DNA of 64,000 bases from the NCBI GenBank assembly GCA_002340355.1, contig DDLX01000031.1, forward strand, positions 1-64,000, written 5' to 3'. How positions within the stretch are numbered: position 1 is the first letter of the stretch; each line of letters starts with the position of its first letter. Positions 39,201 to 48,211 of this stretch are shown piece after piece. The stretch is from Cytophagales bacterium UBA2561 (GTDB taxonomy: Bacteria > Bacteroidota > Bacteroidia > Cytophagales > Thermoflexibacteraceae). The position numbers and the translations under genes are program-made. Below the pieces are notes generated by a model, which saw only the letters and a list, made by a program, of their open reading frames with translations, searched no databases and was not told where the DNA came from.

Positions 39201-42200
39201 CTGTGACATTTGTTATCAAGTCAGGGTTATTGGTGGTAACGAATGGAATGGTGATTGTCGTTCCTTGTCCTGCTGTACCACTCCCTGGTGTTCCTGCTGT
39301 CCAATTATCACAATTGTTCCAATCAGAGTCTGTTGTCCCTGTCCAAGTCGTAAAATCATTGCTTGTTCCTGTTCCAGAACCTGGACTTGTAATTGTAACT
39401 TGTATTAAATCTTCGAGACCTGCACAACTTACCCCTAATTCATGATTATTATTTGGCTTTTCAACCACCCATTTAAATGTATAAGTCCCTGATTCAACAT
39501 CTGTTATATCAGAAGTGGCTGACATAAAATTAGTGATAATAGGATCTTTGGTTGCTGTAACTGGTCTAGATACAAATTCCCAGTGTCCTATTCCTCCTGT
39601 TCCTGTAGGAACAATAGCACCTAGTACGGCATAATCACATCCTTTAAAAGTTACGTCAGCACCTGCATTAACATAAGGAGTAGAAGGGGCAAATACACCC
39701 AATTCATCTAAGATACCGTATTTGGCATTTAATGTATAAGGATTACTACCCTGAGCTGCTACATCCCCACCATATCCACAACCCCAAGTCGCAGAAACAA
39801 AATCGTATCGGTGTAAGGTAGTGTTTGTACGGTCAAAATTGGGAAGTTCATCGGATGCTCCATTCCACTGTACTGTTAAATCCAAATTTGTTCCGCCTTT
39901 TGTTTCTTCATTTAAAATCCAACCAACAGAGGTAAAATATGAATCAATCATATTTCCTGTCATGTTATTGTTTGTTGAATTGTCGTATTTATCGCTTAAT
40001 GATTCAGTTAATCGTACTCCTAAAACATCAGTTGTTCCAGTATTAATAAGCGTAGTAGGATAATAAGCATCTGTATTTGCGACAGGAAAAACGACTCCTG
40101 TAGTAGAAACTTTACGTTTTAGGTGTCCTAATCCCGTGGCAATGATATTATCTTGATTATCATATCCTGTTAATTTGGCTTCATCTAAATCCAAGTCGTA
40201 ATTGTTCATTTGAACACGTCCACTTACAAATTTCAGTTCCGCATTGGTATCTGTCGTTACGAAATAAACATCATTTGATAAACTCACTAATGATGATTGG
40301 ATATGTAATTTATGAGTTTGGACACGAGCGGTGTTAAAGTTTAAGGTTTGTGTATTTGTACCTTCTGCCCGAATCCAACCATTTGTCCCATATCCAAATT
40401 GAATATGACCGTTATTATTTGAGGTTGCTGCCATGTCTCCCTTAAATACAAATTGCCCCTCACCTGCTACTTTGATGTGTTTATTGGCATCCGTATTATT
40501 ATTGGTAAAAGTAGCATTTCCTTCTATAGTTACATTTACATCCCCAGGAGCTAATAGGGTGTTTGCTATTGTAATCTCGCCATTTCCTGAGTTAGTAACA
40601 GTCAAATCACTTAGGAACTGATTATCTTTTGTACCATTCCCTACTCCCAAATTGTTATCTGAGGTATTAATTAAAGTAGTATTTTTCTCAAATACATCTG
40701 GGACACCTAGTACTAATGCTCCCCATTCCCAATCTCTAAGATTACTATTATTAGATGTTAATTTAATTGTAGCAATATCTTTAAAAGTATTTCCACCAGA
40801 AGCATAATCACTGAAATCATTATAAATTGGAGATCCTGCATTGGGTTCAACTACTCCTAGTTCAACTTGTCCTGAAAAAGTATTCCATCGATATGCTGAA
40901 GCCGAAGCTTGCACCGATACAAAACCTAAAAATTCAGAATTATAACAAGTTAAAATGGCATTTGGAGTAGTAAGTCCAATATTTATCGCATTCTTTTGAG
41001 TAATGTTGGATAAAAAGATTTCTCCACCCTGAAATTCTGTATGAGAATTTGTGGTTATGCCACCATTTAGAATGACTTGGTCGTTATAAGTATCAGTAGC
41101 ATCTTCTGTCCCGTTTTTATTTTCTCCACTTCCGATATAATAACCTCGAACACGACTTCCATTTGATAAATCAGTTAATTTAATATCATCAAATGTAACG
41201 CGTCCTACAGAGGTAAAAGCAAAACTCATATACGATTTTCCTGTTGTACCTAAGTCGGTGAATTGCATTTCGACATCATCCTCAAAAATGGCGGTGCCTA
41301 CACTTGCTACATTGATGGCATCTAATCCACGTCCATCTGTTGCTGTGTTCTGGTCTCTTTCTCCCAAGAAAAGGGTTTTGCCCTTAAAAGTGATTTTAGA
41401 ACCTGCATTCTCTGCAATAAATATCCCTGCTGATCCTGTAGCGGTAATAAAGGCATCACCATGAATTTCATTTTTATCTTGAATATCCGCCAAAAAAGTA
41501 TGAGCAAGTGTATTGGTCGTATTATTTACAAGGTGTAATTTCTTACGAAAACTATCACCACCTGTCGCATATCCCCAATGCCAAGCTGCAGTTCCTTCAT
41601 GTCTAATTTCGGCATCTCCATAAAAAATATTTCCGCCACATTGTCGAGTTTGGTCAGTAGTTGCATGAATTTTTACTGTATTTGTACCCGCTAAAGCACC
41701 AAAACGAGACTGTTTTAATTCAACATTTTTAGCATTTATATCTAAATCTCCACCAAGAGAAGATTGATAGATATAAACATTGACTCCTGACATAGCGGGC
41801 GAATTGAAATCATGACTTCCAGTCCCTGGGTCAATCGTAAAAGTAGGATCATAATTTACTTTTACAATTGAAATATTTCCGTTTGTACTGGCATCTGTAT
41901 CAATATTTTTACCTGATAATAAGGTAGTAGTTGTAGAAGCTGCTTTAGTTTCGTGTCCAATACGAGTATAACCTACTCCCGTATTAGTCATGGTTACATC
42001 TCCATTTAATTGATTACCAGTAGTATTATAGCTTACTCCTAAGTTAGTGTTACTTTGATTTTCAAGAGTCAAATTATGATGAAAAATGTCAGCTCCACCA
42101 TCAATATAAGCCGTATTTGCTCCAAAGAAAACATCTGAAGTGATTGACTTTTGAACCATATACATATTGACCCCAAAAACATTTTGTCCATTATAACTAG

Positions 42201-45200
42201 GGTAAGAAGCATTTCCTTGATAATCAATGGTTATAGTTGTCGTGGAACTGGATCCCGTTACTGTAAAAAATGCTTCAGTAATATTCATAATACCTGCTGT
42301 CATCTCAATTTTTCCATTTATTGAGCCAGCTAGCGTACTTACAGTTGAAAAATTATCAATTTTTAATCCACCTGAAACCTTAATTGTTTGGTTGTTTAAG
42401 TTTAATTCTCCATTATTGGTAATGGTTAAGAATTTAGTTTCAGCTGTTAAACCTGTATTAATAATCGGTTCATTTGTATAAGAGGTATGACTAGGGTTAA
42501 TGATAGCAATCGTACTATTACCTGGTACTGAACTTTCACCAGCAGTTGCTAAAGTAGCATCTGTATAACCTTGCCAATTATTACAATCAAACCAATCATT
42601 ATTTTTTGTCCCTGTCCAAACTTGATAAGGTGCACCTCCTGTTCCTGAAACAGAAACAGTAATATCTACATCATCTGATACAGAAGGACTGGTTTGCGTC
42701 CAACGGAAGGTATATGTTTTTCCAGCATCAAAATCATCCGTATTGACAGTTGTATTTGGATTTGTGATATCTGTGAATATGGTAGTATTTCCAACATTAG
42801 GATTAGTGTCTCCGCTCGTTCCTACTAAACTCCAAGTACCAGCTCCGTTTACGATTGCATTGAGTTGTAAATTGGCACATGCTGAAAGTCCCGTAATATC
42901 TGCACCTGCATAAACATCTGAATCCGTAGAAATCCCAAATGCGCCCAAAAATCCACTCTTGACACCCTTTAAATTATTTTGAGTACTGGCTTTAAAATTT
43001 CCTGTACCTGCTACAATTCCCCAATCAGTTTGGTCGCCTTGCATAAAATAATGAGCTACAGGAGTGGAAGTACTCCAATCCAAAGTTACATCTGCTGTCA
43101 AGTCTCCTGTGCTATGCGAAACTAACCAATAATTACTCAAGGCATTTGAAGCTCCGTTAGTAGGCTTACCTGTAGGAGTTGAAACGGAAAAAGTAATATT
43201 ACCAGCATCTTTGTGATTTATTGTAAGTGGCAAATACTCTGCTGCGCCACCAACAGGAATTAATCTATTGGTATTACTTGCTCCATCAATGGCAACTGTA
43301 CCCGACTCGGCAATGATATAACTATTGGCATTTTCATTTGAAATCGAAGTAAATCCTAAAGTAAATGTATTTCCATTGGTATTAATTTTCCCAGAGGTTA
43401 GGTCAAGTGCTTCGGAAACTCGCAGATTAGTATTAAGGATTAGTGTATTATTTGTTCCACTCATGACCATTTTTTTGATGTGATCAAGGTCAGTATTATT
43501 CGAGTTGAAGTTTTGATTCCCATTTCCTACGAACTGAATCTCTCCACCATATTGTGCTAAAGTAGGGCGACCTGTGCCAGTCACATTCAAGGCAAAGTCA
43601 CCTTTTAAAGCTAATTTTCCTCGTGAAGCAATATAGTCAGATTTTTGTCCTGCAGTACTAATACTTAAATTTCCATCTACAGTCGCAAAAGCAGTAGGAT
43701 CATTAGCTAACATCAAGCTTCCTTTATCTTCACTTGTCAAAGTAAGATTTCCTTTGAATTGATTATTGGAAGAATTATGTGCTAATTTCAAAAAACGATT
43801 TGCCGTAGTAGTTACTTTAGCAGTTACGTTTCCATTGAAGGTATCTTCTCCTGTTCCATTAGCCGAATTAGGAGGATTATATCCCCAAACCCAATCATTA
43901 TCACCTCCTTTATAATCTGAATTTCCTAAGTATAATTCAACATCTTGCTCGAAACTATTCTTGCCTGAAGATGGATAGTCTGATCCTGAATTATAAACTA
44001 AAGATCCGTAATTGGTCAAAATAACTTTATCCGTAGGAGTGTTTTCTGTGAATGTATTTCCAAATAAATGAATCAAACCGGCTTTTACATTTACATCTCC
44101 TAGCCAATTCGAAAACATCATGACCCATCTACGATTTACTGCACCTGCTGCGACAGTTTCGCTCCAAGTAGTTGCTGTAGTGGAAGTTTTTTCAAGATTC
44201 TGAATATGAATTTCACCATATTCGAAGTCATTCAGGGTGATTGTGCCTCCCGTAATACGAACTTGTTTACCTGCCGTTTTTTGGCTTAAATCACCAAACC
44301 TAACGTAACGATTTGCATTTTTAGGGTTCACTAGCTCTACTCCATTTTGGAAAGTAACTGAACTGGCATCTGTTCCACCTACTTCAATCTGAATTTCATC
44401 TTCTCCATTATTTGTGAACTCAAGAGTAACAGCTTGCTCAAAGATGACTGTTCCTTTTCGTCCAATCCGTGAAACTTGGTCAGTATTAATTCCATCTGTT
44501 TCATTGACTAATTTGACACTACCTTTAAAAGTGGCATTCCCGCCTTCATTTGCAATCTGTACTGATCCGAATCGTTTGGTATAAATTTCGACATTTCCAT
44601 GAAAAACACTCGTTCCTGCATTATCCGCTAAACGCAATTGCTTATTATTAGCTGAATAAGAGTTTACACGTAAAGCACCATGAAAAGTATCTGCCGCCCC
44701 ATTTCCCCAGTACCAAAAACCGTTATTGTCTGTCTCTTCACAGGTCAAAGTAATGGGTGAACCTGCTCCGTTGAATGTATTTCCTCCATTAAAATGACTA
44801 TCTCCAATGTGAGTTAGAGTGTAAGAATCTCCTGTAAACGTACAATTATTGAATTGTAGTCCTCCAATCATAGTAATATCACCTGTTTGAAGAGTTGTAT
44901 TTGAAAATTCTAAAGCTCCATAAGGTACAGCAGTAGCCGTAGTACTTGTACTAATTGTTCCTCCACTAAATGTAATGGTAGCACCTACTACCGAAGAGGC
45001 AGAACCTTGTGTCCGAATAAAAAGAGTTTTGCCATTCAAATCTAGGTCTGCACCTGTTGTCATGTTTAATGCTAAAACGGCTGCATTAGTTGATAGCCTA
45101 GGTGGGTTGGTATAAGAGGCTGGATCAATATAAACCCTGTCACCATCATCAGGAATACCATCTGTATCATCTCCTGATGTTTTATTCCAGTTTGTGGCAT

Positions 45201-45339
45201 CATTCCAATTAGAGTCAGTTGAACCATCCCAGTAGAATGTAGCACTCTGGGCGTAAACTGAAAAACTAACCATCCAAAAAAGGAGCCAACATACAAGATA
45301 TTTGATTTTTCGAAAACGTGGAAAAGTAATTGTTTTCAT
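30292..45339 (-). CDS. Giant modular secreted protein with T9SS sorting domain
   Basis: The gene encodes 5,015 residues in one uninterrupted frame. A signal peptide ends at A30 (SFSVYA-QS). Five short modules with the pattern W-x-G...W-x-x-x-x-NW lie near residues 34, 904, 1996, 2620 and 4331. From the second on they are preceded by PKD/Ig-like stretches (ending in YTFRWTQ, YTFKWVVE, YIFKWTRK or YRFRWQN). Between them run long Asn/Thr/Gly-rich stretches (such as FNGNVTAKVT, NQFKGNLTLTSEDKGSL) that look like a parallel beta-helix. An atypical helical insert spans about 2911-3132. An FN3-like domain (about 4832-4925) precedes a type A T9SS sorting domain (about 4935-5015) starting MVYPNPTNSRNV. 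The protein should be exported by T9SS to the cell surface, perhaps as an adhesin or matrix protein. Substrate is unknown. Confidence 0.9.
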   Translation of the reverse strand: MKTITFPRFRKIKYLVCWLLFWMVSFSVYAQSATFYWDGSTDSNWNDATNWNKTSGDDTDGIPDDGDRVYIDPASYTNPPRLSTNAAVLALNMTTGADLDLNGKTLFIRTQGSASSVVGATITFSGGTISTSTTATAVPYGALEFSNTTLQTGDITMIGGLQFNNCTFTGDSYTLTHIGDSHFNGGNTFNGAGSPITLTCEETDNNGFWYWGNGAADTFHGALRVNSYSANNKQLRLADNAGTSVFHGNVEIYTKRFGSVQIANEGGNATFKGSVKLVNETDGINTDQVSRIGRKGTVIFEQAVTLEFTNNGEDEIQIEVGGTDASSVTFQNGVELVNPKNANRYVRFGDLSQKTAGKQVRITGGTITLNDFEYGEIHIQNLEKTSTTATTWSETVAAGAVNRRWVMMFSNWLGDVNVKAGLIHLFGNTFTENTPTDKVILTNYGSLVYNSGSDYPSSGKNSFEQDVELYLGNSDYKGGDNDWVWGYNPPNSANGTGEDTFNGNVTAKVTTTANRFLKLAHNSSNNQFKGNLTLTSEDKGSLMLANDPTAFATVDGNLSISTAGQKSDYIASRGKLALKGDFALNVTGTGRPTLAQYGGEIQFVGNGNQNFNSNNTDLDHIKKMVMSGTNNTLILNTNLRVSEALDLTSGKINTNGNTFTLGFTSISNENANSYIIAESGTVAIDGASNTNRLIPVGGAAEYLPLTINHKDAGNITFSVSTPTGKPTNGASNALSNYWLVSHSTGDLTADVTLDWSTSTPVAHYFMQGDQTDWGIVAGTGNFKASTQNNLKGVKSGFLGAFGISTDSDVYAGADITGLSACANLQLNAIVNGAGTWSLVGTSGDTNPNVGNTTIFTDITNPNTTVNTDDFDAGKTYTFRWTQTSPSVSDDVDITVSVSGTGGAPYQVWTGTKNNDWFDCNNWQGYTDATLATAGESSVPGNSTIAIINPSHTSYTNEPIINTGLTAETKFLTITNNGELNLNNQTIKVSGGLKIDNFSTVSTLAGSINGKIEMTAGIMNITEAFFTVTGSSSTTTITIDYQGNASYPSYNGQNVFGVNMYMVQKSITSDVFFGANTAYIDGGADIFHHNLTLENQSNTNLGVSYNTTGNQLNGDVTMTNTGVGYTRIGHETKAASTTTTLLSGKNIDTDASTNGNISIVKVNYDPTFTIDPGTGSHDFNSPAMSGVNVYIYQSSLGGDLDINAKNVELKQSRFGALAGTNTVKIHATTDQTRQCGGNIFYGDAEIRHEGTAAWHWGYATGGDSFRKKLHLVNNTTNTLAHTFLADIQDKNEIHGDAFITATGSAGIFIAENAGSKITFKGKTLFLGERDQNTATDGRGLDAINVASVGTAIFEDDVEMQFTDLGTTGKSYMSFAFTSVGRVTFDDIKLTDLSNGSRVRGYYIGSGENKNGTEDATDTYNDQVILNGGITTNSHTEFQGGEIFLSNITQKNAINIGLTTPNAILTCYNSEFLGFVSVQASASAYRWNTFSGQVELGVVEPNAGSPIYNDFSDYASGGNTFKDIATIKLTSNNSNLRDWEWGALVLGVPDVFEKNTTLINTSDNNLGVGNGTKDNQFLSDLTVTNSGNGEITIANTLLAPGDVNVTIEGNATFTNNNTDANKHIKVAGEGQFVFKGDMAATSNNNGHIQFGYGTNGWIRAEGTNTQTLNFNTARVQTHKLHIQSSLVSLSNDVYFVTTDTNAELKFVSGRVQMNNYDLDLDEAKLTGYDNQDNIIATGLGHLKRKVSTTGVVFPVANTDAYYPTTLINTGTTDVLGVRLTESLSDKYDNSTNNNMTGNMIDSYFTSVGWILNEETKGGTNLDLTVQWNGASDELPNFDRTNTTLHRYDFVSATWGCGYGGDVAAQGSNPYTLNAKYGILDELGVFAPSTPYVNAGADVTFKGCDYAVLGAIVPTGTGGIGHWEFVSRPVTATKDPIITNFMSATSDITDVESGTYTFKWVVEKPNNNHELGVSCAGLEDLIQVTITSPGSGTGTSNDFTTWTGTTDSDWNNCDNWTAGTPGSGTAGQGTTITIPFVTTNNPDLITNVTVKSMYIEGGTLNFASAGLEFTVLDFLSVDDDDSGNHSYIQGTQGKLTVDASSTKTAQIKSARFQNKITLSAPDMNLNDNGFNGHNSYIIKTGITGDTQWDGGNRFNRDMNIQNATSGKLILGTNPALINDFNDDIYIRMPSVSTQNIYFTTAFVTARFSDDIQLHGGGVTGDFDFGQGTVEIDENGTYTLRSYLPSKKILMTNFWMNKSNHTHEFRLYSYHTLWITNQLKMTKGRISGSDTWRYFKVSLRNPDPDAFVDDRSTNPISGWIRTYATRDFSRMVDFSAVGEYHFPTGTGWHRPMTLKTDGTGAGIEEVIVSVDYTIYNLYSDNNKASGGAIALNNEYAKTSWLVRHADANFSSFGAFFITTYWQAGSEGAEFNSEAVTMNRYNYGTDKWECIQVAQDATGNIWADASHSGQDLFYLGSKRIGDDVAPTSTNLGIFALSSAKANVSATNTNQTTIPNCASINLDASALLESPIGGQWELINANGVTSGGIFNDVKIANDKSAKTIVSILNYVAGTHDGNYIFKWTRKCVEDCIGNLACGDGTPLSEAFVTVNVAEDPSKTPPTDVTWTGAVSADWNECANWTGAIPNDGTFDITIPEVTNGRYPTIPTGVTALKSITITEGGKLDLGGQNITVQKLDWASGFITGLSSSTFYTGGVIQQLDETNGGTIDFASGTVFMTGNFISVTNNMSIRKMNVSTNIAFHYTGNNNSLNGGNTFKEDVAIIHKGRSRMYWGREDTGSGTSGGKDIFEKNVYGYCNACSTAPGTRPTLNSIGNSRRPTLKDFRTNHDETVSYLVPDNNGKYYFEKSCADAAVDINNPASQPPCYTSFPASRVDDPDGEFPNYPRKDNFDSNTGTSQDDFLIAFNSSNQVANQADVVKSEENVKAAQRNVEDAYLNLYGRLFDDSGNLYTGQNRRLNGSPYDWILDARGSINGAINTANNRMGRSTIINDYFTSGAGAAVLLKAQNVLNNVSSPCSCDGSSKTLGQSITDTETALNNAKDGILHRLFETDETTLANQADPNTKMNSPSQDNQYANAANLAATCALTCADEVIKISNELRQAIRDAVGLHNATIPAPPSPETTNNYLYFAYNTQGNQFQDNTRFQVELCGRIYIATEDKANAEFTGTSKKHHFHNRNGYWANAIRTGLTAGTALNFTGTNSETYVQNQGPGWIHFAGRQHRTNKNGSTYCDAERGTHTWANGATLKLRNTSGRTFIGGCRQNDFANLNGNILIDDNDLDGGRVYLSNFRQVGLGTDNYMRVDDDARLYISYNSSFDSNTELVNNGERRAEIFVGEEEDRFYDAKVIFNANLTTRHSADGININSALKNGAGIYLHRDADVYYNGDVLIENALTTANSDHRNNRQTRFGSDQTWRYQGNGYLKDGKKMSVGPEGFRTGLLEVSKLTQYGSTKQQFWMPPYNDTYIHPESGGAQPYSRIRTQFYMFGNTFDAPVHVQTTAVDIRNNTFKDTAYVVNYGGLEQDGDLRSGGNTFKKKASFEFRYVTDPTEGRTSNQKPQGRGWYFGNSGKDTFEDELYLHNNGRNSQMGIAYKSTNNVFQNKVTIINGPGPNESVDDPDFFIAGGDLEASAEFQGDLIIENYSDDDFHIAIDNDQKTTPNRTTSNFITIGRTGSSSNLIIRNKIHPYYTGKNTCKQYRGDVLFGGPAGGYITIEDKVNVQVENFQDGLLRFEKTTFKGNPITDAPLDFDLTGQIAGDLGNARLQVSFSSVNKGLEARSVWVQSDASTYEGDVTFQKTTMHNCNTFYTVTWMAHNKFNGFFRLEDIATNETQIVMAYDSPDRTDLGDYFGGNAVFTVVPGAHTKNRIIVADKYLSEFAGNVALNFNTITPICNTSYTNPSDVGHYAGMKFTGNGSQTLTSSHLVDVNNLYVFQANNKSRLFVNQNVNANMRAYFNYGKMIISVNDVFIGNSDDKNSVEVAFPNQGHIVANGKGTVNRNVNNVQKDVLFPIGNLTNYLPVTLYQNNSGISDMFRSRLLDNVYTTYSGRWNTGVDATFGGNDSFEPSDDPKYNPISSPTPIDRNFVRRSWVVTEDVTGGTNGQMMLQWFAGSPSIATDEPPGFDREQTTIVHYKADDDEWRCMEFISAAREDTGIGTIQRRALTLVTNNTGGDDESKMGVFSVGSLTSGADNDISTCGAGATQLTAAPLSPPLYGTWELITVVPIAEGKIDIPNPTGSTKYFQFLTSGGVPYITVAVANSPKFMTGLTFSSVTDPNALVDGLQANMGYRFRWQNIGLGVGQCDIKSADILVRTGSFTSVTGEKTLVWRGADEYFWDCENWYVEGNPTDYSLPSAEMRLVIPEPNDVVTGAYVGTPVSGEVYSPVLFDRVPLTVKSIQIKKGSSFDLGGSKLTSTNPAILASDDKYADTNEAYGKQVNEYNANTRLTVSDFISVEPGGRFGNHYETIVEGDFINYGTLENELLFHSSTTIDSDGKTSPVLQIKGDFYNLDSIAIGSEPTFTSVSDLSQILFSGNVFNEGLMFHSTGDVHFISGTSFISGGSDISLNKVFLNKDNLTDDFILSKTNLFITQGGEITFTKGRTFTHSNYVTNEHSPSLLILEKNATENSVANAPSTFVRGPVSKYFESGAAGNEEFEFPIGKSDKWGRAFVSITGGHPDFITAEYFNTPYTFIATTFISSTTSRPLKHVSQLEHWMIDRSNSANNNVQKARVHLYWESGVASGISNLTLDTDPYKSNLVVTHFEDISKDGTYGIGDKWVNEGGIDEGGSKIYESGASSITKGAIGSHKTQLIGTFSPFTFGSDDVINPLPVNWLYVRAKLVTDGNEALVQWGTSSEVDNDYFEIQRSNDGVNFTVIGIEEASRTGRGEYVWLDEKPYTGVVYYRIRQVDFDGTYSFSKVVSVNFKPKEDKNSLMVYPNPTNSRNVNLLVNSNLESEITFRIFNAIGKQIFTNTIKLTKGVNNIKINKLPYMPSGMYIISADELFLKSKLIVE

Positions 45340-45743
45340 TGTAATTTATGAGATAGAGTTTGTTTTTTGGATACTTCAAATAAACTATTTTAAAATCTGA
45401 TGTTAGATATAATAAAACAAATTTAAACCTAATGTTATTTTTTTATAAAAATGTCTTAATCATATAAAATAGGTAACTGCACAATTCAAGAATAATACGC
45501 AGTCAAATTATAGAAAGTTACGTAGTATAAATCAATATATTATTAACTGTATTTGCGATTACGTTAAATTAAGAATAGTGGGCAAGAATTGCCAAACTCA
45601 ACAGATAATCAGAAGCGAGTTGATATATTACTAGTATATATTAAGGGAAATAACAAAGTTTGGTAAAGATTTTGTTTGTTTTATTCGTTTATACGATAGA
45701 CAAGAAGGAATGTTCAGATAAAATATTTCTTACTCAAAGGGAT
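45340..45743. other. Upstream region of the giant gene
   Basis: This is an AT-rich intergenic stretch. A TAAATTTG match to the -7 promoter consensus lies at 45425-45418 on the minus strand, about 80 bp before the giant gene's ATG, but no well-spaced -33 TTG was found. No gene or repeat is recognised. Confidence 0.45.
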
Positions 45744-45790
45744 AAATAAAACGCCCATTTTCTCATATCAAAAAAATGGGCGTTTTATTT
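45744..45790 (-). terminator. Terminator of the TonB-dependent receptor gene
   Basis: Arms 45744-45760 and 45774-45790 are a perfect 17-bp pair (AAATAAAACGCCCATTT and its complement) with a 13-nt loop, 19 bp past the receptor's stop codon. Confidence 0.85.
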
Positions 45791-45808
45791 ATTCTTTACT
45801 TAATTTAC

Positions 45809-48211
45809 CTACCACAAAATGCGGTATTGCATAACAGGAAAAATTCCTAACTGAGGAGTAGTAGTAACTCGCTCCAGACGAGGGGTATAATTTCGCATAA
45901 ATACATTTTTGCGATTCGTTACGTTTTGTACATCAAAAGCCCATTCTTGGCGGATTTTCTTGCCGTTTTGGTACAAGCCAATTTTTAAATCCATCCGAAA
46001 ATAATCAGGAAACTGTTCTTGATAAGCCTGTTGATAATTTTTTATTTCATAACCTTTATTTTGTGAAGCTTCCAAATCAATGGGAATGGTTCGGCGATTC
46101 CCCGCATATGTAAGTTTTGCATCAAATCCGAAGGTAAATTTTTGGTTCAACTGCCATTCTTTCCCTAATAAGAAATTGAAAACGTATCCGCCGTTAAATG
46201 CTGTGTTTCGCTCAATTTCATCACTTCCTTTGTATTTGGATTCAAAAAGAGAAGTCGTCAAAAGAAAATAGTACGAATTAGCAAAAAATCGCTCGACTGT
46301 TAATTCTAAACCATAATTATATCCTGTTCCTTTATTCACTAATGAGTCCTCATCAGGCAAACCAAAATCAGTTCCTGCATTTAACATTGAAAAATAAGAG
46401 GGGGTTTGTTCGATAGGTGCATTCGTAATGTTTTGATAGTAAATTTCTGCTTTTAATCGCAAATTTTTGCCTAAGGCATTATCATATCCCAAAACAAAAT
46501 GATCGCTATTCGTAAATTCTAAGTCTTTGTTAGTTTGGATTTTAGAACCATCCTCTAAGGTGGTTTCAATAAAATAAACTTGTGTGCCTTGCATTTGGCT
46601 ATGTCTCCCATAACCTAAAGTCACACTTTGACGATTGGGTAATTCATATCGAAAACCTAAACGGGGTTCAAGGGCTTTAGAATTATTCAAAAATAAATGT
46701 TGATAATGTGCGCCAATATTCAAGGTAGTACGGTCATTAAAACGGTGTTGCCATTCAGAGTAAAGTTGTAAAAGTGTCGTGTTTCCATCAAAATTACTGA
46801 CTTCATCATTGGCAATCAATGGATGTAGTGCTTTATCTTTTAAGTTAATTTGGTATAAGTCCATAATGACACCTGAATTTAAAGTATTTCGAACATTAAA
46901 CTTTTTGTTCAAGCGATAATTCAGTGTATATTTTGTTTGGGTAAATTTCTGATAGACATAAGGTTCAATACTTTCTACTGTCAAATCATTTCGGCGAAAA
47001 ACGGTGTCCAATGTGTTCTCAACTTCCATTCCCGAAACACTCAAAATTAATTTAGAAGAAGTCTTAGGATTAAAAAAGTACAAATGAGAAATTCCTACTG
47101 AGCCTGAATTAGCGACATTTTTTAAATCAATTTCGGAATCGCTGTAAAAATTATCATCATCGGCATCAATTTCTAGTTCACTTCCTTCGAATGTGATATT
47201 GCTCAAGCCACCCACTCCAAAAACAGCAAATCGACCTGATTTTGAGGTAGGCATATCGACTTTAAACGATAAATCTTGGTAATACGGAACCGCTGTACCC
47301 GTCCCTAAAGGAATGCCAATCATATCAAAAAAACCTAACATCGAATAACGGTAATTAACTAAGTAAGAGGATTTCCCACCCATTGGACCCTCTGCTCCCA
47401 ATTCAAAACCATTAAAACCAACTTGTCCTAAAAACTCGTGCTTGTCTTTGTTCCCGTGTCGCATTTGCAAATCAAAAACTCCCGAAAGTACATTCCCATA
47501 TTGTGCCGAAAAGGCTCCAGATAAAAAATCTGAATTATCCAAAAGGTTATAATTCAACATACTAACGGGACCTCCAGAAGTACCAAAGGAAGCAAAATGA
47601 TTGGGACTAAAAACATCCGTTCCTTCCAGTCGCCACAACACCCCCGAAGGTGAATTTCCTCGAATAATAATATCATTTCGACTATCACTTGCGCCACTTA
47701 CTCCCGCAAAATTACTTGCCATTCGAGCAGGATCATTGCGACTACCTGCATATCGTGAAGCCTCTTCTAAGCTAAAAGTTCGAGTACTAATTAAAGACAT
47801 TTCTTCTTGTGCGCCCATTTTATCGACTTCTGCCGTAACGACCACTCCTTCCATTTCCATGACTGATTCTTCGAGTTTAAGGGTCAAGACAGTTTCTTTT
47901 CCTGCATTCACCAAAACATTAGGAATGATGCGTTCGGTATAACCAATAAAACTAACTTTCAAAGTAACCCGTCCAAATGGCACATTTTCAATTTTGAAAT
48001 AACCATCTAAATCCGTGACTGCTCCTTTGACGGGATTAGTATTCAGAATCTGAATGGTTGCTCCTGTAATTGGATAATCAGATTGCATATCCGTAATTCG
48101 ACCTTTGACAGTTTGTGTGCCTTCTTGGGCAAAAAGCGCAGGGGTAAACCACCCTAAAAACAAAGTCAATACTAAGATCTTAGTGCAAAAAAAAGAATAA
48201 AATAGTTGCAT
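45809..48211 (-). CDS. TonB-dependent receptor with carboxypeptidase-regulatory-like domain
   Basis: This 800-residue outer-membrane protein should import a large or chelated substrate using TonB energy. A signal peptide ends at A28 (ALFA-QE). Residues about 33-115 form a CarbopepD_reg-type domain (VKGRITDMQSDYPITGATI, then GYFKIENVPFG and VSFIGY). The plug follows, with VVVTAEVDK and DIIIRGNSPSGVLWRLEG near residue 190. The rest is the 22-strand barrel, ending in LGIFPVMQYRILW. No SusD partner is adjacent, so it is not a standard polysaccharide-utilisation pair. It lies upstream of the giant secreted protein on the same strand, but each is a separate unit. Confidence 0.92.
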   Translation of the reverse strand: MQLFYSFFCTKILVLTLFLGWFTPALFAQEGTQTVKGRITDMQSDYPITGATIQILNTNPVKGAVTDLDGYFKIENVPFGRVTLKVSFIGYTERIIPNVLVNAGKETVLTLKLEESVMEMEGVVVTAEVDKMGAQEEMSLISTRTFSLEEASRYAGSRNDPARMASNFAGVSGASDSRNDIIIRGNSPSGVLWRLEGTDVFSPNHFASFGTSGGPVSMLNYNLLDNSDFLSGAFSAQYGNVLSGVFDLQMRHGNKDKHEFLGQVGFNGFELGAEGPMGGKSSYLVNYRYSMLGFFDMIGIPLGTGTAVPYYQDLSFKVDMPTSKSGRFAVFGVGGLSNITFEGSELEIDADDDNFYSDSEIDLKNVANSGSVGISHLYFFNPKTSSKLILSVSGMEVENTLDTVFRRNDLTVESIEPYVYQKFTQTKYTLNYRLNKKFNVRNTLNSGVIMDLYQINLKDKALHPLIANDEVSNFDGNTTLLQLYSEWQHRFNDRTTLNIGAHYQHLFLNNSKALEPRLGFRYELPNRQSVTLGYGRHSQMQGTQVYFIETTLEDGSKIQTNKDLEFTNSDHFVLGYDNALGKNLRLKAEIYYQNITNAPIEQTPSYFSMLNAGTDFGLPDEDSLVNKGTGYNYGLELTVERFFANSYYFLLTTSLFESKYKGSDEIERNTAFNGGYVFNFLLGKEWQLNQKFTFGFDAKLTYAGNRRTIPIDLEASQNKGYEIKNYQQAYQEQFPDYFRMDLKIGLYQNGKKIRQEWAFDVQNVTNRKNVFMRNYTPRLERVTTTPQLGIFPVMQYRILW

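Noticed and set aside
30292..45339. Numerous plus-strand open frames across the giant gene
   Set aside because: They are complementary-strand shadows of the repetitive, Thr/Asn-rich 15-kb gene.
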